The notes under the pieces: model-generated
What the model was told of the DNA's origin: nothing
Seen by the model: only the letters and a program-made list of their open reading frames with translations
Databases searched by the model: none
In this document: piece by piece, positions 44,301 through 57,200 of the stretch
Position numbering within the stretch: position 1 is the first letter of the stretch
Layout of the letters: each line of letters starts with the position of its first letter
Position numbers and translations under genes: made by a program
Assembly (NCBI GenBank): GCA_019915135.1
Contig: JAHLMK010000024.1
Span: 62,001-126,000, forward strand
Length of the DNA: 64,000 nucleotides
Origin: Strobilurus pachycystidiatus
Taxonomy: Eukaryota > Basidiomycota > Agaricomycetes > Agaricales > Physalacriaceae
Direction of reading: 5' to 3'

Positions 44301-45721
44301 AGGACGCCATTGTCTCTGGCATCCCTTCTTCTCTTTTCAATGGGAGCGCCAACGGCCATGCGACACCTAAAGTCAAGACCAAGCCGTCCCCGTTGCCGCT
44401 CCAGGCGCAGATGGCGACTCCGGTCACGCCCATGAGTAAGGCGACAGCCGTCATGCGCCAGGCTGCCCTCTTCAAGGACAGCCCTGCGTCCAAGAACAAC
44501 TCGCCGTCGTTGATGGACGTGCTGCAGCAAGATCATCGGCAAGAGATAGGATGGTGGCTGAAGCTGAAAACATGTAAGTTGCGCAGCTACTGTAGGCTGA
44601 GTGGTTATTCATAGTCCCTTTATCAGTGGCTGCGCAAGCCGATCGACTGGAGGACTCTCAACCACGGGCAGGACTTCCTGAGCTTCGGTCATATCTTACT
44701 CGCATGGAATCTGGCGACGTTGATATCGACCTCCTGCAGAAATTGGCTCTTTTCTGCATGGCTAATCCCGTGTCAGATCCATCGTCACCGGCGAGCACCG
44801 ATTTTAGCTATCCTGGGAGTCCGACGCCGTTTGCATCAACGAGACCAGTACCAAGCCTCCATGCGGATATCTGGGAGACGGATAAGATCTTTGATCGTCT
44901 GTTCAAGTGTCTTGTTCAATACGTTGAACCTCAGAAGGTAAGAAGCTTTGTTTGAGATAGTGAATTGCTCTGATCTCATCTTAGACGGAGGAAGAGATTG
45001 AGTATGGCCTTATTTTACTATGGGAGGTTTTGGAGCATCTATCATCGTTGCTGGATGGTCGGGAGACTGAAGTATTCTCCGTTTTACTGCGTATACGGTA
45101 TTGCAACAAGTCCAAGGTTAGCAACGCTTGTGGACGAGTTGGGCATGGCACTTACCAATTCCAGGTCTTGGAGGCCACTAACACCATCCGCGATGCTTTG
45201 ACGTCGCGCATAGAGCCTGTTTATGGCTTGACCACGATGCATGCGAGCCTCCGTACATTCAAAGCGGAGCCATGCTCAGATCCTTTGAAGGAAGACATGC
45301 AACATTCCACGTACGCGTTCGGTCTAATCGCGCTAGGGAAGTTCATCCTCCGTCTACCTGCCGAAATTGCGGAGGAGGAAATTCCAAGAATAAGGCAGAC
45401 ACTAATCGATGTGAGTGACTTTCCATCCAATCAGGATTTCGTCCTTACTGGTCAATTAAGGCGCTCAACGATAAGGCGTCCCTCGTTGTGAGAGAATCGG
45501 CAGCGGCGGTCATCATTGCCGCTCAGGTCGTACTTCGCGACGAAGGACACCTCTTCCAACTACTGGATGGCCTGGCTGACGAGAAGAAGAACTTGTTGAC
45601 CTATCTGTTTGACAAGCACGGAGCGCGAGGCGGAGCAAGTGCGAAAAAGTTACCGGGCGGTGTCAATCGTCTAGAGAAGGAAATGAGGAGGCTCGATACC
45701 CGCACCAGCATGACGCCTTGA
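41313..45721 (+). CDS. STU1: CLASP family microtubule plus-end protein (STU1)
   Basis: A large multi-exon gene of about 1,300 residues starts MDADDSPIGKLITQCKSN. HEAT-repeat TOG domains are visible: VDVKIDALTKLQAEFEAG, LLVGSLEDTDAHVRDGARQG, then the second TOG with TRDQSITRVRGMLKGD, MDPLCELLLTNLLKMAGFTKK and PSVKTTARQTFWVF. A Ser/Pro/Arg-rich basic linker follows (PSSPLRTSTSPPSSRSR and similar), as needed for lattice and EB1 binding. The C-terminal helical domain has DKIFDRLFKCLVQYVEP, LTSRIEPVYGLTTMHASL and LVVRESAAAVIIAAQV. CLASP/Stu1 stabilises microtubules and the spindle. The final 30 residues end in MRRLDTRTSMTP. Confidence 0.92.
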
Positions 45722-45985
45722 ATATACCCCACGGCATGGTGATTGTTTTCTACATATGATACTCATGGTTCTTGCGACATTCACTGTATGATTATCATCT
45801 CAGCATCTTCATGTTCTCCATTATCCTACTGTTGTCCTTCTGACGTATGGCTTTTATGCATTGGATTGTTTTTAGATCGATCACGAATTTCGCGGGATCA
45901 GATCAAGCCGTTTCAATGCGCCACACTTGACCTCCTACCACCTCACGTTCTTTGCCGAGTACCATTCTCTGTCTCTATTCCCGCC

Positions 45986-47041
45986 ATGAGCCCTTTTATG
46001 GCCTCGCCTAGTGGTAGCGACTCATACACGTCCTTTTCCGGTCTTACAGGTCGTCATACTGGAACCAATCACCACTTCCCTCTCTCAGAGCCTTCCGAGC
46101 GCGTTGCACTTTTGGGAGACCTCGAAGACAGCATCTCATCGGACGAACGTAATGCCCAATACCTGCTAAAGGCGTTTGATGTTTCGATGAATGACGTTCA
46201 GAGCGATGACTCCTTCTACCTTGCATCCCAGCAGCAATCTTCCAACTCGGTCCTCGCTACCAGTACTCCGCCGCCTGAATCGCGGCACGTAGGACATCGC
46301 CTCGAAAACCCCTTCCTTTCTACTCCCCTCCGTCTCAAGCATTTCTCCAAGCTCAGTCCCACTATTCTTCGCGACTTGCTGCGATCTCCGTCTGTTGGAG
46401 CACATAGTCCCGATGGCGATTCATCAGAGGAACTTCCCTCGTACTACTTCACGGAGGATGCCGCGCCTGTCCTAGAATCGCCAATAGCACGCGTGTTTGG
46501 AGGCACAAAGCGCGATATCTTTCAAGGTCCCATGACCCCGCCTTTGACAGTGAAGATCCCAGACTGCGCCAAACTGCCCTCCCTGTCTTACGAGCGACTC
46601 GAAGAGGACCTCGCGCACAACCAGTCTATCCTGAAGCCCGCTCTACCCAAATCACACGGCGAGTTCTCCTCTCTGCCTTCTCCACCTCTCGAAACCGAAA
46701 AATCAATCACCTTCTCTCCTCATCATTTGATGCCCGCCACGACGGTCGAGCAATTCCGCCGCGTCATCGCCGAGCTCAGCCAGTCCAGTAGACAAAGCCT
46801 TGTCGACAGGAAGGTCCCGCCATTGAAATTTCAAGTAACTCCGATCCCCGCATCTGCTTCTCTCGAGTGTAACTCTCCCCACAAGAAGCCTGTGGGGCTT
46901 TTGGAAGTTGAGTTTGCGACGCTTCTGCTGGAAAGGGCCGAAAACGAGGAGGCTGAGGCCGAACATCTGATTCACATGGCGAAGAGGCTGGAGAACCTCG
47001 CGAGGCGTCGTCGAGAATTAGCGCGTCTCATGCAGGATTAG
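45986..47041 (+). CDS. Hypothetical protein with C-terminal coiled coil
   Basis: A single exon of 351 codons begins MSPFMASPSGSDSYTSFSG. It is Ser/Pro-rich and largely disordered, with several PxSP or TPP sites (STPPPESR, LRSPSV, PMTPPL) that could be phosphorylated by proline-directed kinases. The C-terminal 45 residues are strongly helical and Glu/Arg-rich (LLERAENEEAEAEHLIHMAKRLENLARRRRELARLMQD in part), a likely coiled coil. No known domain was recognised. The open frame continues upstream of this ATG without another ATG that looks better. The context next to CLASP is probably coincidental. Confidence 0.7.
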   Translation: MSPFMASPSGSDSYTSFSGLTGRHTGTNHHFPLSEPSERVALLGDLEDSISSDERNAQYLLKAFDVSMNDVQSDDSFYLASQQQSSNSVLATSTPPPESRHVGHRLENPFLSTPLRLKHFSKLSPTILRDLLRSPSVGAHSPDGDSSEELPSYYFTEDAAPVLESPIARVFGGTKRDIFQGPMTPPLTVKIPDCAKLPSLSYERLEEDLAHNQSILKPALPKSHGEFSSLPSPPLETEKSITFSPHHLMPATTVEQFRRVIAELSQSSRQSLVDRKVPPLKFQVTPIPASASLECNSPHKKPVGLLEVEFATLLLERAENEEAEAEHLIHMAKRLENLARRRRELARLMQD

Positions 47042-47235
47042 GATCTCATAACACACCTCACTTCCTGGCCAGTCGTAATCAGTAAATTAGACAGGAGCAC
47101 GTTTGAAGGCTTGCAATCATCATTCGGTAGAATACAATCGGAGCATGTACAACATGTATTACAGTAAACAACGCATATGTAATAGCAGCAATCCATTGAG
47201 TATAGCATCGTTCTAGTCTGAGAGTGTCCATCGTT

Positions 47236-49165
47236 TCATATCAAGTGCTCTTTTTCCTTTCCCAGGTCTGCTACAACTCGTTCCATGCCGTCTAGCCACA
47301 GGTCAACATCCGCGGAGGCTTGCACAGAGCCCGAGCTATCGTCGCTGCGACTCGGAACAGTGAGACTTCCGACACCAATGTAGCGGGCTAGGGCAAGGAC
47401 CGGGAGACGCCGTAACGCTCTGCCAGACATTCCGTGCGTCTGGGCAAACAAAACATGAGTGAGTGATACATATAGATGGGTGAAGAAGAGGATGCTTACC
47501 CTACATGCTGCAGCCAAACTCAGAAGTCTCAAAGCAACATGCCTCGATTTGGCGTGCGCATCCATCGTAGCAGCTGAGTTTGACTGCGCCGGCGCCGCGA
47601 GTTCGTACATTCGAGCTGTTTGCAGTGTCGGTACGAGCTGAGTTCAAACATCTTGATCAATCTCGCGATATCTTCCAGAGTAATCAACTGACCACTGAGG
47701 ATACAAGGCCGCGAGTGATGATTTCCGCCAGGGATGACCGTAGAATTTCGTAGATGGCTTCGCGAGATGGAAGATCTACGTATTGTATTATATCCGCGCG
47801 ATCCACGAATGCACTGTCTATAGAATGTGGTGGATGAGCAGCCAATTTGTATTACTGGCCTGCCGTTCATACCAATTGCCTTGACGAGATTGCTAGTCGA
47901 CATGACAAGGACGTTTTTGCGGTGCTTTAGTTTGTCAAGTTGTGTAAGTAGGGCATTCACGACCTGACATCGATATCAGTCAGAGTATGGCAGAGAAGTA
48001 AATATATGCGCACTCGTAAACCATCCGAAGGTTCAGTTCCAGCCATCGCTCCAGCCCTTGCAGCAGTCAAGGACTCGACCTCATCTTGGGTTGTTTAGTA
48101 AGACGAGAATTTATCTGTCAGGCGGCGTACCGATCAACACGACCAAGAACACGTCTTCCTCATCGGCCAGCTCGGTGATGCTATTGAATAGTCGCTGGAC
48201 AAGTTTTCCGGACTCCGAGAACCATTTCGAAAACAAGGAGTGTGCATTTATTTCGAGTAAGCGAGCGCTGGTGTATCTGACGAGGGGTTAGGCAGAGTTT
48301 CCTGAAGCAAGGACTCCGACACACCTGTGAGACAAACGAATGGATAGTTTCTGAGCAAGAGCTCGGCAGAGAGACGTCTTTCCTGTGCCCGGTGGTCCAT
48401 GCAAGAGAACGACGCGATTCCATGATACCAGATTGACTGTTGACGATGAGTGGAGGATCGCGCCATACAGCACGCGCACTTACAGTTGACCTGAGCATCA
48501 CTCAAGATGAGAGTGGCGTGGATGTAGTCCAGCAGCTTCATCTTGATGTCGTCGGCATATATGAGGGAATCCCACAGCCCCTCCCATCCAATGTTAGGCA
48601 ACTCGCATACGCTAGCAGCCATCGTGTCATCGTCCTCCTCCTTCGAGTTGTCGTTGTTAGAGAATTCCTCGAACGTCTCTGACTCCGATGGCTGGTACAC
48701 GTGCACCTGAAGAATGAGCTCGTCGAGCGGGAGGGACTGTGACGGGCACGACGATTCTGACACGATGATGCGGTCGACGGCGCCAGAGAGCTCGGGAACG
48801 ACCTCCCATCCAGACAGCGTGGACGCAAGATTGATCCGATTGAAGGTGTGTATCCAGTCGTGAACATGCAAGCGAATCGTCTCGAACCGGGCTGTCGCTC
48901 GGGCTTTGAGCCGAACCTCGACTACGGCGGTTTGGTACAGAATCCACTGAAAGTAGCATGAGGCGCACCATGGACCGGCCACTGTTGCTTTGAGCCGTCG
49001 TGAGCAGTCATGGCGTCGTTGCAAGTCGTGATAGTCGCGGTAAAGGAGAAAGACGCGTGTCGACCAAATAACGCGTAAACAAACGGGTACGTGATCGATG
49101 ACGCGCTGTCCCTGTATCCTCCGCGCGTAGTAGGCAGTATATTTACAAGCCTTGGTCGTTCCCAT
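47236..49165 (-). CDS. PCH2: AAA+ ATPase PCH2/TRIP13
   Basis: The N-terminal region has [19 protein letters not shown] and [12 protein letters not shown]. The AAA+ core has [19 protein letters not shown], Walker A in [51 protein letters not shown] and a Walker B of [16 protein letters not shown], with the sensor region [21 protein letters not shown] and [13 protein letters not shown]. The C-terminal lid has [19 protein letters not shown]. The spacing and these sequences are those of Pch2/TRIP13, which remodels HORMA proteins in the meiotic checkpoint and the spindle checkpoint. Roughly 500 residues, several introns. The N-terminus is uncertain: the frame is open from the ATG at 49165, but the first 70 residues do not resemble the family and an internal start or extra intron is likely. 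Confidence 0.9.
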
Positions 49166-49847
49166 ACCAAGTCATGGTCATGATGGTGTACCTTCATAAG
49201 CTCGAAAACTGCCACCAAAGGCAAAAGACCGGTCGTATGTAATCACATTATTATGTCCGCAACGTCGTGTCAACAAGTCCAGGCTGCGATTAGCGGCCTG
49301 CGCACCCATTCGACGTTGAAGCAGCTCACCCTTGGGCCCGATCAACCATGTTTAGCTCTCCGCTTTCCGTTTCCAGACCTGGTTGAAGCTTGCCATTCAT
49401 ACGACATCGTGCTGCATAATGATACACCGACGCGATCACCCGATTTGGTCTCACACTTTCACTCTTCGATGGTTCATCCCATAGGAGGATATCCATAGCG
49501 ATCCATGCCTCCATGGATTGTAGCCCACGACATCTCCTGCGAGCTTCTCAAGTCCGCAGCGGGCGTCGCTGAAGCTTAAGATGGGACACAGACTTTTGGA
49601 CTGGGGGCGACGAGTCACGACTTATCCTATACGGCCATCTGATCGTTTTTGTGGGCGGCGTGCCCCCGTACTTACACGTTCCCCAATTCGAGATTGTGAT
49701 AAGTTTGCCATTAGTACTTCCCTAATCATCATCATTGCCGACCGAATCGAAATAGTGGGTAAACAAACTGGTTCGATTTTTGAATGAACACAGAAGTAAC
49801 GGACACTTTTAGTATACAACTTGCAAGGAGTATCGGTACTCTGCTAA
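49166..49847. other. Intergenic, no supported gene
   Basis: A plus-strand frame (49253-49498) begins MSATSCQQVQAAISG but has no homology I recognise and no convincing splice continuation. Otherwise the region appears non-coding. Confidence 0.4.
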
Positions 49848-51818
49848 TCACAGACGAGTCTTCAACCCGGCCTTCTCCATCACAGCCTTTTCCTTCTTCT
49901 TCAGATCTGCCGCCTTCTTTGTCAGACCGGGAGCGCGTTTGAGCTCTCTCTGGCCAACTTGTTGAATGTGGACAGCATCGGGACCCTATTTTGAATATGA
50001 GAAACAAAAGAAACAGAGCAAGAAAAGCCGTACGTCTGCGATCCTGAGCGTACGCAGACCAGCCCACGTCTCAGCCAGTTCCTGATCTTGGGAAACGCCC
50101 TCTGCACCGAAAGCCTGCATGGCACGATCGACCACACCAAGCGCCATGGAGGGTACCACGAACTATTCACCTAAGTCTAGAGCACAAATGAATGGACAGA
50201 AGCTCACTTTTGCAATGCCGATCTCTTTCAAAGCACCTTTCGCCTTATACTTGTCGATCTGCTAGAAGTTAGCAAGGAGCATGTGGCTCAGAACAGCGGG
50301 CGGCGTACCATGAGAGCAGCACTCAAGACGAGAAGTCTGCCTGACTCAATCTCAGCCCGAGACTTGCCGATATCAGCCACGACGGTTCCTATGGTGGTAT
50401 CGTGAGCGAGTCCAACATGCTCAAATGTGTCATCGTACCGTGCTCATAGAGGTACTTTCCGAACGTCTTTCGAGACGGATCAGTCACCCGCTGGAGCATA
50501 GTGTCCAGGGCAGCCTGAGCAGCACCAATCGTTCTCATACAGTGGTGAATCCGACCAGGTCTAATCAGAAATGAGGTAGACGTCAGATATAAAATCACGC
50601 TGACTTACCCGAGGCGGCCTTGTATAATCTGAGAGTTGATGTGTTAATTCTAATGGTTTAAGACATGAAAAAGGATTGCGGAAACCTACCTCAAAGCCCT
50701 TACCCCAGCCCAATACAAGATTCGACAGCGGTACACGAACATTCTCATAGATGACCTCGCAGTGACCCTCAGGCGCGTCGTCATAGCCCATGACTTGCAT
50801 CGGGCGCACGACTGTGACACCGGGAGCATCCGCGGGCACGATGACAACGCTTTGCTGGTTATACGAGCTCGTGTTATTAGGATCGCTCTTCCCCATGACG
50901 AGGTGCAGCTTGGTGCGTGGATCTCCTGCGCCACTGATCCACCTGCGGAGCAGAGTAAGCTTCTGCAGGGACGGCCAACACGGTTTACTTACCACTTGTG
51001 TCCGTTGATGACAATTTCATCGCCTTCCCGGCGGATCGAGGTTCGGATGTTGGTAGCATCCGATGACGAGACTACGAATCAGTATATGAGTATAGACTCA
51101 CGTCGAGAGCATTTGATCCTGGACGTACCGAAGCGCTCAGTCATCGAAAATGCGGAACGTATTTCGCCGTTCAACAACGGGACTAGCCACTTTTGCTGTT
51201 GTTCGCGCGAGCCATACCGCGCCAAGACCTCTGATGACATGTTAAAGTCTCCCACCAGAGAGGTACGGCGATATATACTTACCCATGTTACCAGTGTCAG
51301 GAGCAGAGCAGTTGACGGCCTGTGAGGCTATGGGTCCTCCTCGTCCCAGCACCTCAGCCATTACGGCATACTGAAAGTCTTCAGCAATATGGCCACAGCG
51401 GTACAGGACACACGTACTTCCAAGTTGGAGAGAGGCACTCCAAATTCCGGATAGTGCGCTTTACTCAAGAAAAGATTCCAGAGACCAAGTTTCTTTGCCT
51501 TGACCTTGAGTTCTTCAATGACGGGTATGACGGTCTTCCAGCGCTGTACTGGGTCAGTTGGAAGCTGAGCATGAGCAAGCTTCTTGGCAGGTAGTATCTC
51601 CTCCTATACAGTATGCGTACGTTAGAGAGAGTTTGACAGTGAGACGGAGACAAACTTCAAGGAAGACGATCAACTTCGCCAATGTTTCCTTGCCGTAGGG
51701 CGTGAACTTGTCTTCTATCTGGAGTTTTGTTCAGCATTTGTACAAGGCTCAAGCGGTATATAAGTACCATAGCCCATGACGCTTCAGAGGTCAGGTCGAC
51801 GATGGGATGAGATGGCAT
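49848..51818 (-). CDS. Acyl-CoA dehydrogenase (ACAD10/11-like)
   Basis: A gene with about ten introns encodes roughly 435 residues from [15 protein letters not shown]. Recognisable blocks are [128 protein letters not shown] and [27 protein letters not shown]. The C-terminal helical domain has [32 protein letters not shown] and [15 protein letters not shown]. This is the fungal acyl-CoA dehydrogenase type related to ACAD10/11, an FAD enzyme of fatty-acid beta-oxidation, expected in peroxisomes or mitochondria. The protein ends KTRL; no canonical SKL is seen. The usual TEP of the FAD loop reads TER here. Confidence 0.9.
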
Positions 51819-52566
51819 TGTGGGGGAGAGTGGGGAAGCTGACAGTGAATGATCGGTAGGACGCGGTAGTAATAATTCGGCGACCACAATACCCGGAGCC
51901 GAACACCCATTTGCTCTCAACTTTCAAGTTTCACCAATTGAGAGGAGCAAGTGACAGCTCGGGGGTTTGAATCCCGACTCAGGCTCCCAAGGAGGCGCGG
52001 GGAAGAAGTCTAGAAAACATGTGGAACTTCCAGCCTCTGTTCAGCCTTTCCAGGCGCCCGGAGGCTTGTCATCTTGTCATCTGGTCCTGTCTCAGTCAAA
52101 TTCTCCGTTTAGCCCACGCAATAGTGTTCTCGCTTCAGAAGCCTGAGACCTGATTCGCTGCAAACATCTCCTCCTTTCAATCAATAGCCTGCCAGGCGCT
52201 TTGTCGGAACCGCCGCCGCCGCTTGAGCGCCCTTCGGGAGCGACAATCTATGATTCTGAAGTGCTGTGGGAGACTGAGTGACGTCTTCTTCCACTCACGC
52301 GAAAGCTCTTCCGATGCACCAGAAGTTGCGCTACGTTCTACTCGAGTACACCCAACGATGCCGTCCTCAATCATTTATTTGATGTCTTCCTTAGTGTCAA
52401 GTTGTGCCAACGGGTAGAGTAGTTGTCTGCAAGCTTCGTACGTTGACAACATGTAGGGTTTCAAAACTCTCATACCGATATTCATGTTACATACACTTGT
52501 TGAGAGCAGTCAAGATACGGACTAGCCTTCAGATACACCAAGATACTGCGCACACCGTGACCGTGT
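51819..52566. other. Intergenic with a tRNA-like 3' fragment
   Basis: It holds the promoter of the acyl-CoA dehydrogenase gene. At about 51958-51989 a sequence GGGGGTTTGAATCCCGAC followed by TCAGGCTCCCA resembles the T-arm and acceptor end of a tRNA, but no matching 5' half was found on either strand. It is probably a decayed tRNA-derived fragment. Confidence 0.35.
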
Positions 52567-53145
52567 CTAATTGGTCTTTCGGCCATTCCTCTTCCAATAT
52601 GATAGCTGATACTGAACTTCCATCCCTTTCTCAATCAGAACACCAATGTTCTGACCTCGGTATGGCGAAATTTTAGTCGGAGCGCACTCCTTCGCCGGAA
52701 AGAACATCGAGCCTGAGCTCACATCAGTCCATGAACGTCGGTGTAATAGTGACATCAACTTACAAGGCGTCTTCGTAGTCTCTGGATCCAAGCCAACGAT
52801 CTGTTTCACCTTGGTGATGACCACGCCCGCCGACCCAGTGCCCGACACCCGCTTGATGCTCGTGATCATCAACAGGCACACCGTGCTCCAGTGCTGGTCC
52901 TTCACTTGGGCATCATGCGCGATTGCAGTGGGAGAGTTAAAGATGGCTTGTGCTTCCTCCCAGGTGACGGGGGTGTAATTGCTGCTGGTGAGGGTGTCCT
53001 CCACTTGTTTATACGCGAAGAGGCCTTCATGGATGGCTTCTTTGCTATCAATGGCGGAGTCGGGGGTGCCGCTATTTTGTCTATACCAGGGGATAGGATC
53101 ATTCATGAGCGTAGATGCCATGCGGGCGGCGGCTTCTTTCGACAT
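52567..53145 (-). CDS. Hypothetical protein, two exons
   Basis: Exons 52764-53145 and 52567-52712 give 175 residues. The intron begins GTAAGT and ends GCTCAG and keeps the frame. The protein begins MSKEAAARMASTLMND and has WEEAQAIFNSPTAIAHDAQVK, LLMITSIKRVSGTGSAGVV and, in the second exon, CSMFFPAKECAPTKI and IGVLIEKGMEVQYQLSYW. There is no signal peptide or membrane segment. I do not recognise the family. The clean splicing, good codon usage and stable frame support a real gene. Confidence 0.62.
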   Translation of the reverse strand: MSKEAAARMASTLMNDPIPWYRQNSGTPDSAIDSKEAIHEGLFAYKQVEDTLTSSNYTPVTWEEAQAIFNSPTAIAHDAQVKDQHWSTVCLLMITSIKRVSGTGSAGVVITKVKQIVGLDPETTKTPCKLMSLLHRRSWTDVSSGSMFFPAKECAPTKISPYRGQNIGVLIEKGMEVQYQLSYWKRNGRKTN

Positions 53146-54253
53146 TGCGAGGGTGATGGTACTCTATGTGAGAATGAGTGGTGGTGTAGACGCGATTTTA
53201 AACTGCGACCAAATAGCGGTCACTGCCACTGATGCCCCTTCCGTCACCTTTCCCATCGCTGGACCCTTGGTTCGTTGAACTTGCTTGGACGAGCCGCAGA
53301 TCTCCTCTACGGATCTGATCCTTCACCTGGGTTATTGTTTATATGCCATGATAGCTCTCCACGATGGTACAAGTTGGTCCACTTCATGAGATGGAAGGCT
53401 TCAAGTTCCGCAAGTAGCTTCTCATCGGCATGCCTTTGAGGGCCCAACTTGTGGAAACTCGTGGATGCCCTTTTACCATTCATGAAGGTGACAAACTTGC
53501 ATATATTACTCGCTCGAGTCTACGGTGTGCGGAGATTGGTAGTCCGCGAAAATATAGTACAGTACTACCATCGACGTACGCGTAACGCGCGGCCTGAGGG
53601 ATATCCGGACCTTTCCAAAGTTCTACACGTCTTGATTACCTTGATAGTCGGCGATATACATAGTTGCCGCCCATCGCGAAGGGCCAAGGCAGAAAAGGCT
53701 CGCAGCCTGTTGAATATCGCCGCTACAGTACAGTATACTTCGACAAGAATCGACATTCTGGATCTGTTCATATGGCGTAATCTTATCGATCTGCCATGCA
53801 TCACCAGTGTCAAAACACGTATCTATCGCGTCCTAACTCATTTGGGCAATGCTGTCGTGCCATCCGACAAATCACCGACAGCCTGCAGTGTCCAATGGCC
53901 ACGGATTATTCTGAGCTTAAATTCACCGCAGATCTGGAATCCAACACTCGACCGAGTACGCACCGGTGAAAGACCGTCTGCGCATGCAATATATTGAGGT
54001 TCGTAAGTTTCATTATATGTAATCGACACTGTACACTGATATACAATCACCCAAAGTAATAAGTACAGACGTAGATATAATTCTCGAAGGGTATGATAAT
54101 CAGACTTAGGCAGGGGAGCAACATACGATAATATGGATACAGAGAAGACATACACAAGGGCTATAGATCACTGTTCGTGGCAGCATATGGAAAGAGTCAA
54201 AGGAATATAAATGTAAGTACATGAGCAGTAGTGAGCGAGAATACCAATGGCAA
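53146..54253. other. Intergenic, no supported gene
   Basis: About 1.1 kb with only accidental frames. The left part is the promoter of the hypothetical gene and the right part the 3' flank of the Zn2Cys6 gene. I see no repeat or RNA gene. Confidence 0.4.
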
Positions 54254-57200
54254 TCACGCCGGATTATCGAGATCACCTAAAGTAAACGGAGGGTCAACAT
54301 AATCGAAGTCATGCATAGGCCACAGTTCTTGCCCTGTCGGAGGGTATTCGCTGGAATTGCTGTTGTTCCTGTAATCCCGAATGTAGTCGAAGCCACGGAA
54401 TGGCAGGCCAGGAGCATCGAAGGACGACGTGGGCGGCGTCGTCGATAGCCCATTGCTCGCCCCATGCCCGTTATACGCCCCGGAATACATGGAGTCCATC
54501 GTCGGAAAGTTCCCGTACGTGTCAAACGACATGCCCTGGCTGCCATCTGGAGAGTAGAGGTCAATGCCGTTCTCGTTCCACGTCGCAGACTGGCTGAGTG
54601 AGCTGCTCCCGGGTAGCCCGTAATCGCTGCTGAAGTCATACATCGGCGAGGACGGTACACGATTGGAGGGACTCGTGCCATAACTGAACTGTGTGGACGT
54701 CGACGTCGGTGCAAGCGTGGGACTTGTTTCCTGCTGCGCAAGCCCGCTGGCCGACATGGCAGGAGAAGGAAGGTTCATAGAAGAAGGCGAACTGGTGTTG
54801 CTGGTGGCGGCGTGGGCGAGCGTAGGAGAGGTGAAACTCTGATAGAAAGACCCCTCGTTCGCCTCGGCCTCGTCGTGACCACGCTTTCGAGAGGTAGACC
54901 TCGCACGAAGAGCAGCTGAGGAGAAAGTCAGTGCCGCCGATCTCAACAATGTAACAAAACTCACTGTCAACATGGTACGGAGACGCGGCCAAACGACGGC
55001 CCGCCCCACTCTGATCCCTAGACCTGTTACGGCGACTACTAGCCTGCTTACTATTCGTCTTCAGCATCCTGCCAGGTATCGTGTTGGGAGCTGTAGTAGC
55101 AATGGTCACCGAACGCCTCCGCTCGTGACGTACTGGAGGAGGCGATGGCCCCGCCATCATCGTGTCCCCTTCATTCGCACTCTTCATGACCGCCTCGGTC
55201 GCAGTGTCAATCAGCTCTGTCAGCAGCTCCTTGCACTTTCGCGCGCCCGGCCACTGCCCCTCCCACGACTCGATTGCCGTTCGCGCAGTCTTCGCCTCTT
55301 CCAAAGCCTGTGTGGACGTCTTATTCTCCGACGAGTGCATGGCATACAACAAGACGATGACAGCAGAGCTGAAAAGATGCTGAATGAAAAAGGCAAGGTG
55401 GTGCGAAGAGGGGACGTGTTCCCTGATAGACGAGGCGAGAGCGATGCAAGAGCGAGCAGATGACACAGCGTGCGACGTGGATCGGGGTGTCATCGGGTCC
55501 TCCCGTCTAACAGGCAGGAGATTGCGATGAAGTGTCGTGAGCACGGAATAGAAGTGGCTGCACAGTACAGCCGCCATCGCCGCCTGTTCGTTCGTGGACG
55601 ACTGGTTCTTGAGATTCGGTGGCAGGTTATCGCACCACTGGGTAACCTCACCATGGAGGGCTTCCACCGTGCGCTCAAGCTCCAACTTCCTTTCTGGCTC
55701 AAGGTTCTCCCGGCAATTGTCCAAGGCATAAACTTCTCGAAGGACGCGCCCAGCGATCTTGTAGAGCTTCGCAAGAGCAACAAAGCCCGTCATGAGAGAA
55801 GGCGGTTTCTCCATGTTCGAATCTGTCAGGTATTGCGAGAGCAAGTCGTCATCGACTTCGATGGGATACTCGACGTCGCAATCAGCGTCGTTAATGCCAA
55901 GAGGTCGGCCCAGGGCAACAGCCAGCATGCGGTCCAATGAATATACTCCCCACCAAATCTTGATGCGCGTCTGCTTTTCCACGGGCGTGATAGATAAGCG
56001 CTTTGGCGAACGCTATCACGCAGGTATTAGCGGGTACGCTCAATAAAAGTGATGGTTCGACGTACGTGAAGTCCGAGATCTTGGCCAGTGCGGACTGCTT
56101 GTCCCACAAGAATCCAAGCTTGTGGGAGGCAATTGATCGAGCATAGGAAGGAGGAGAGTAAGACGAAACACTGAACGTGCTCTTCCTGGATGCTTGCGTG
56201 ACTGATGTATTGAAGTATAAGGGCACTGTGTGGTGCCGATCATCAGGTCGCTGTCCTGAATGCAGCAGTTCCACATGTACGCACCGTTCATAGTAGATCA
56301 TACCCATACCACCGTCGTCAGTCCCACTGCCCGTCGAAAGCCGTGAATCGTCGACAATGTTAGCAGCGCACGCAAACACCGCAAAGATAAGGGATATAAA
56401 TGCGGTGTGGGAGCGGGCCAGCTGTGTCACCGCTTGAATATTATGAACACTGTCCATTACGACCTTGTAGCCGCTCATAAACTTAGGTTTGTGGATGACT
56501 GGCATAAGGTAATGAAGTCGGGCAAAGTAGGTTTCGACCTAATGCTGACTGGTCAGAACTCCACAGGGTGAATGAAGCGTGATATGAAATCACAGACCAG
56601 TTTATCGGCGAGGTCTCTCTCGGGGTACTCAACCTCCTCAGGACCGGGGAGAGCGTGGACTTTGCCAAAGAAGACAGAGGCAGGAAAGAATAACTTATTG
56701 ATACTGGGACCTGGCGCATGAGGATCCTCTTCTGCAGGTGATATGCGATGCTGGGGGGCCGTCGTCAGAGCACGGAAGGACTGGATGAGGGACATCGAGG
56801 AAGAACCGCCTATCCAGCGCATGTGACCATACTCGTCAAGCGCAAGCTGGCCGAATGACTCGCTCATGTCGTCCTCGATCTTGATGGGTGTCGAGGGCTC
56901 GGAGGAGGCCACTTGGGGTGCAATGGAGCGGAGGATGGCCGCCGCTGCCGCTGCGGGAGATTTGTCCCGCGGGGACAGGTCCGCCGAGGGATCGGACGGT
57001 GAAGACGCGTTTCCATTAGTCGCAGTTGTCCCTATTTGTTCGAGCACGGGTGCGACCTGCTTGAAGAGAGACTCCATATGAAGGAGGCGAGCCTCCAGCT
57101 CTTGCACATAGCTAGAAGGACGTTATCAGAAGCCCATCGTGGCATGGATTGAAGGCCGAACTCACTGCCGACTTAGGGCAGCCCTATCTTTGGTCTGCAG

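Noticed and set aside
49253..49498. Open frame MSATSCQQVQAAISG...
   Set aside because: No homology recognised, no splice continuation, and its composition is compatible with chance.
53449..53997. 182-codon plus-strand frame
   Set aside because: It begins at a non-ATG codon and lacks any motif or plausible gene structure.
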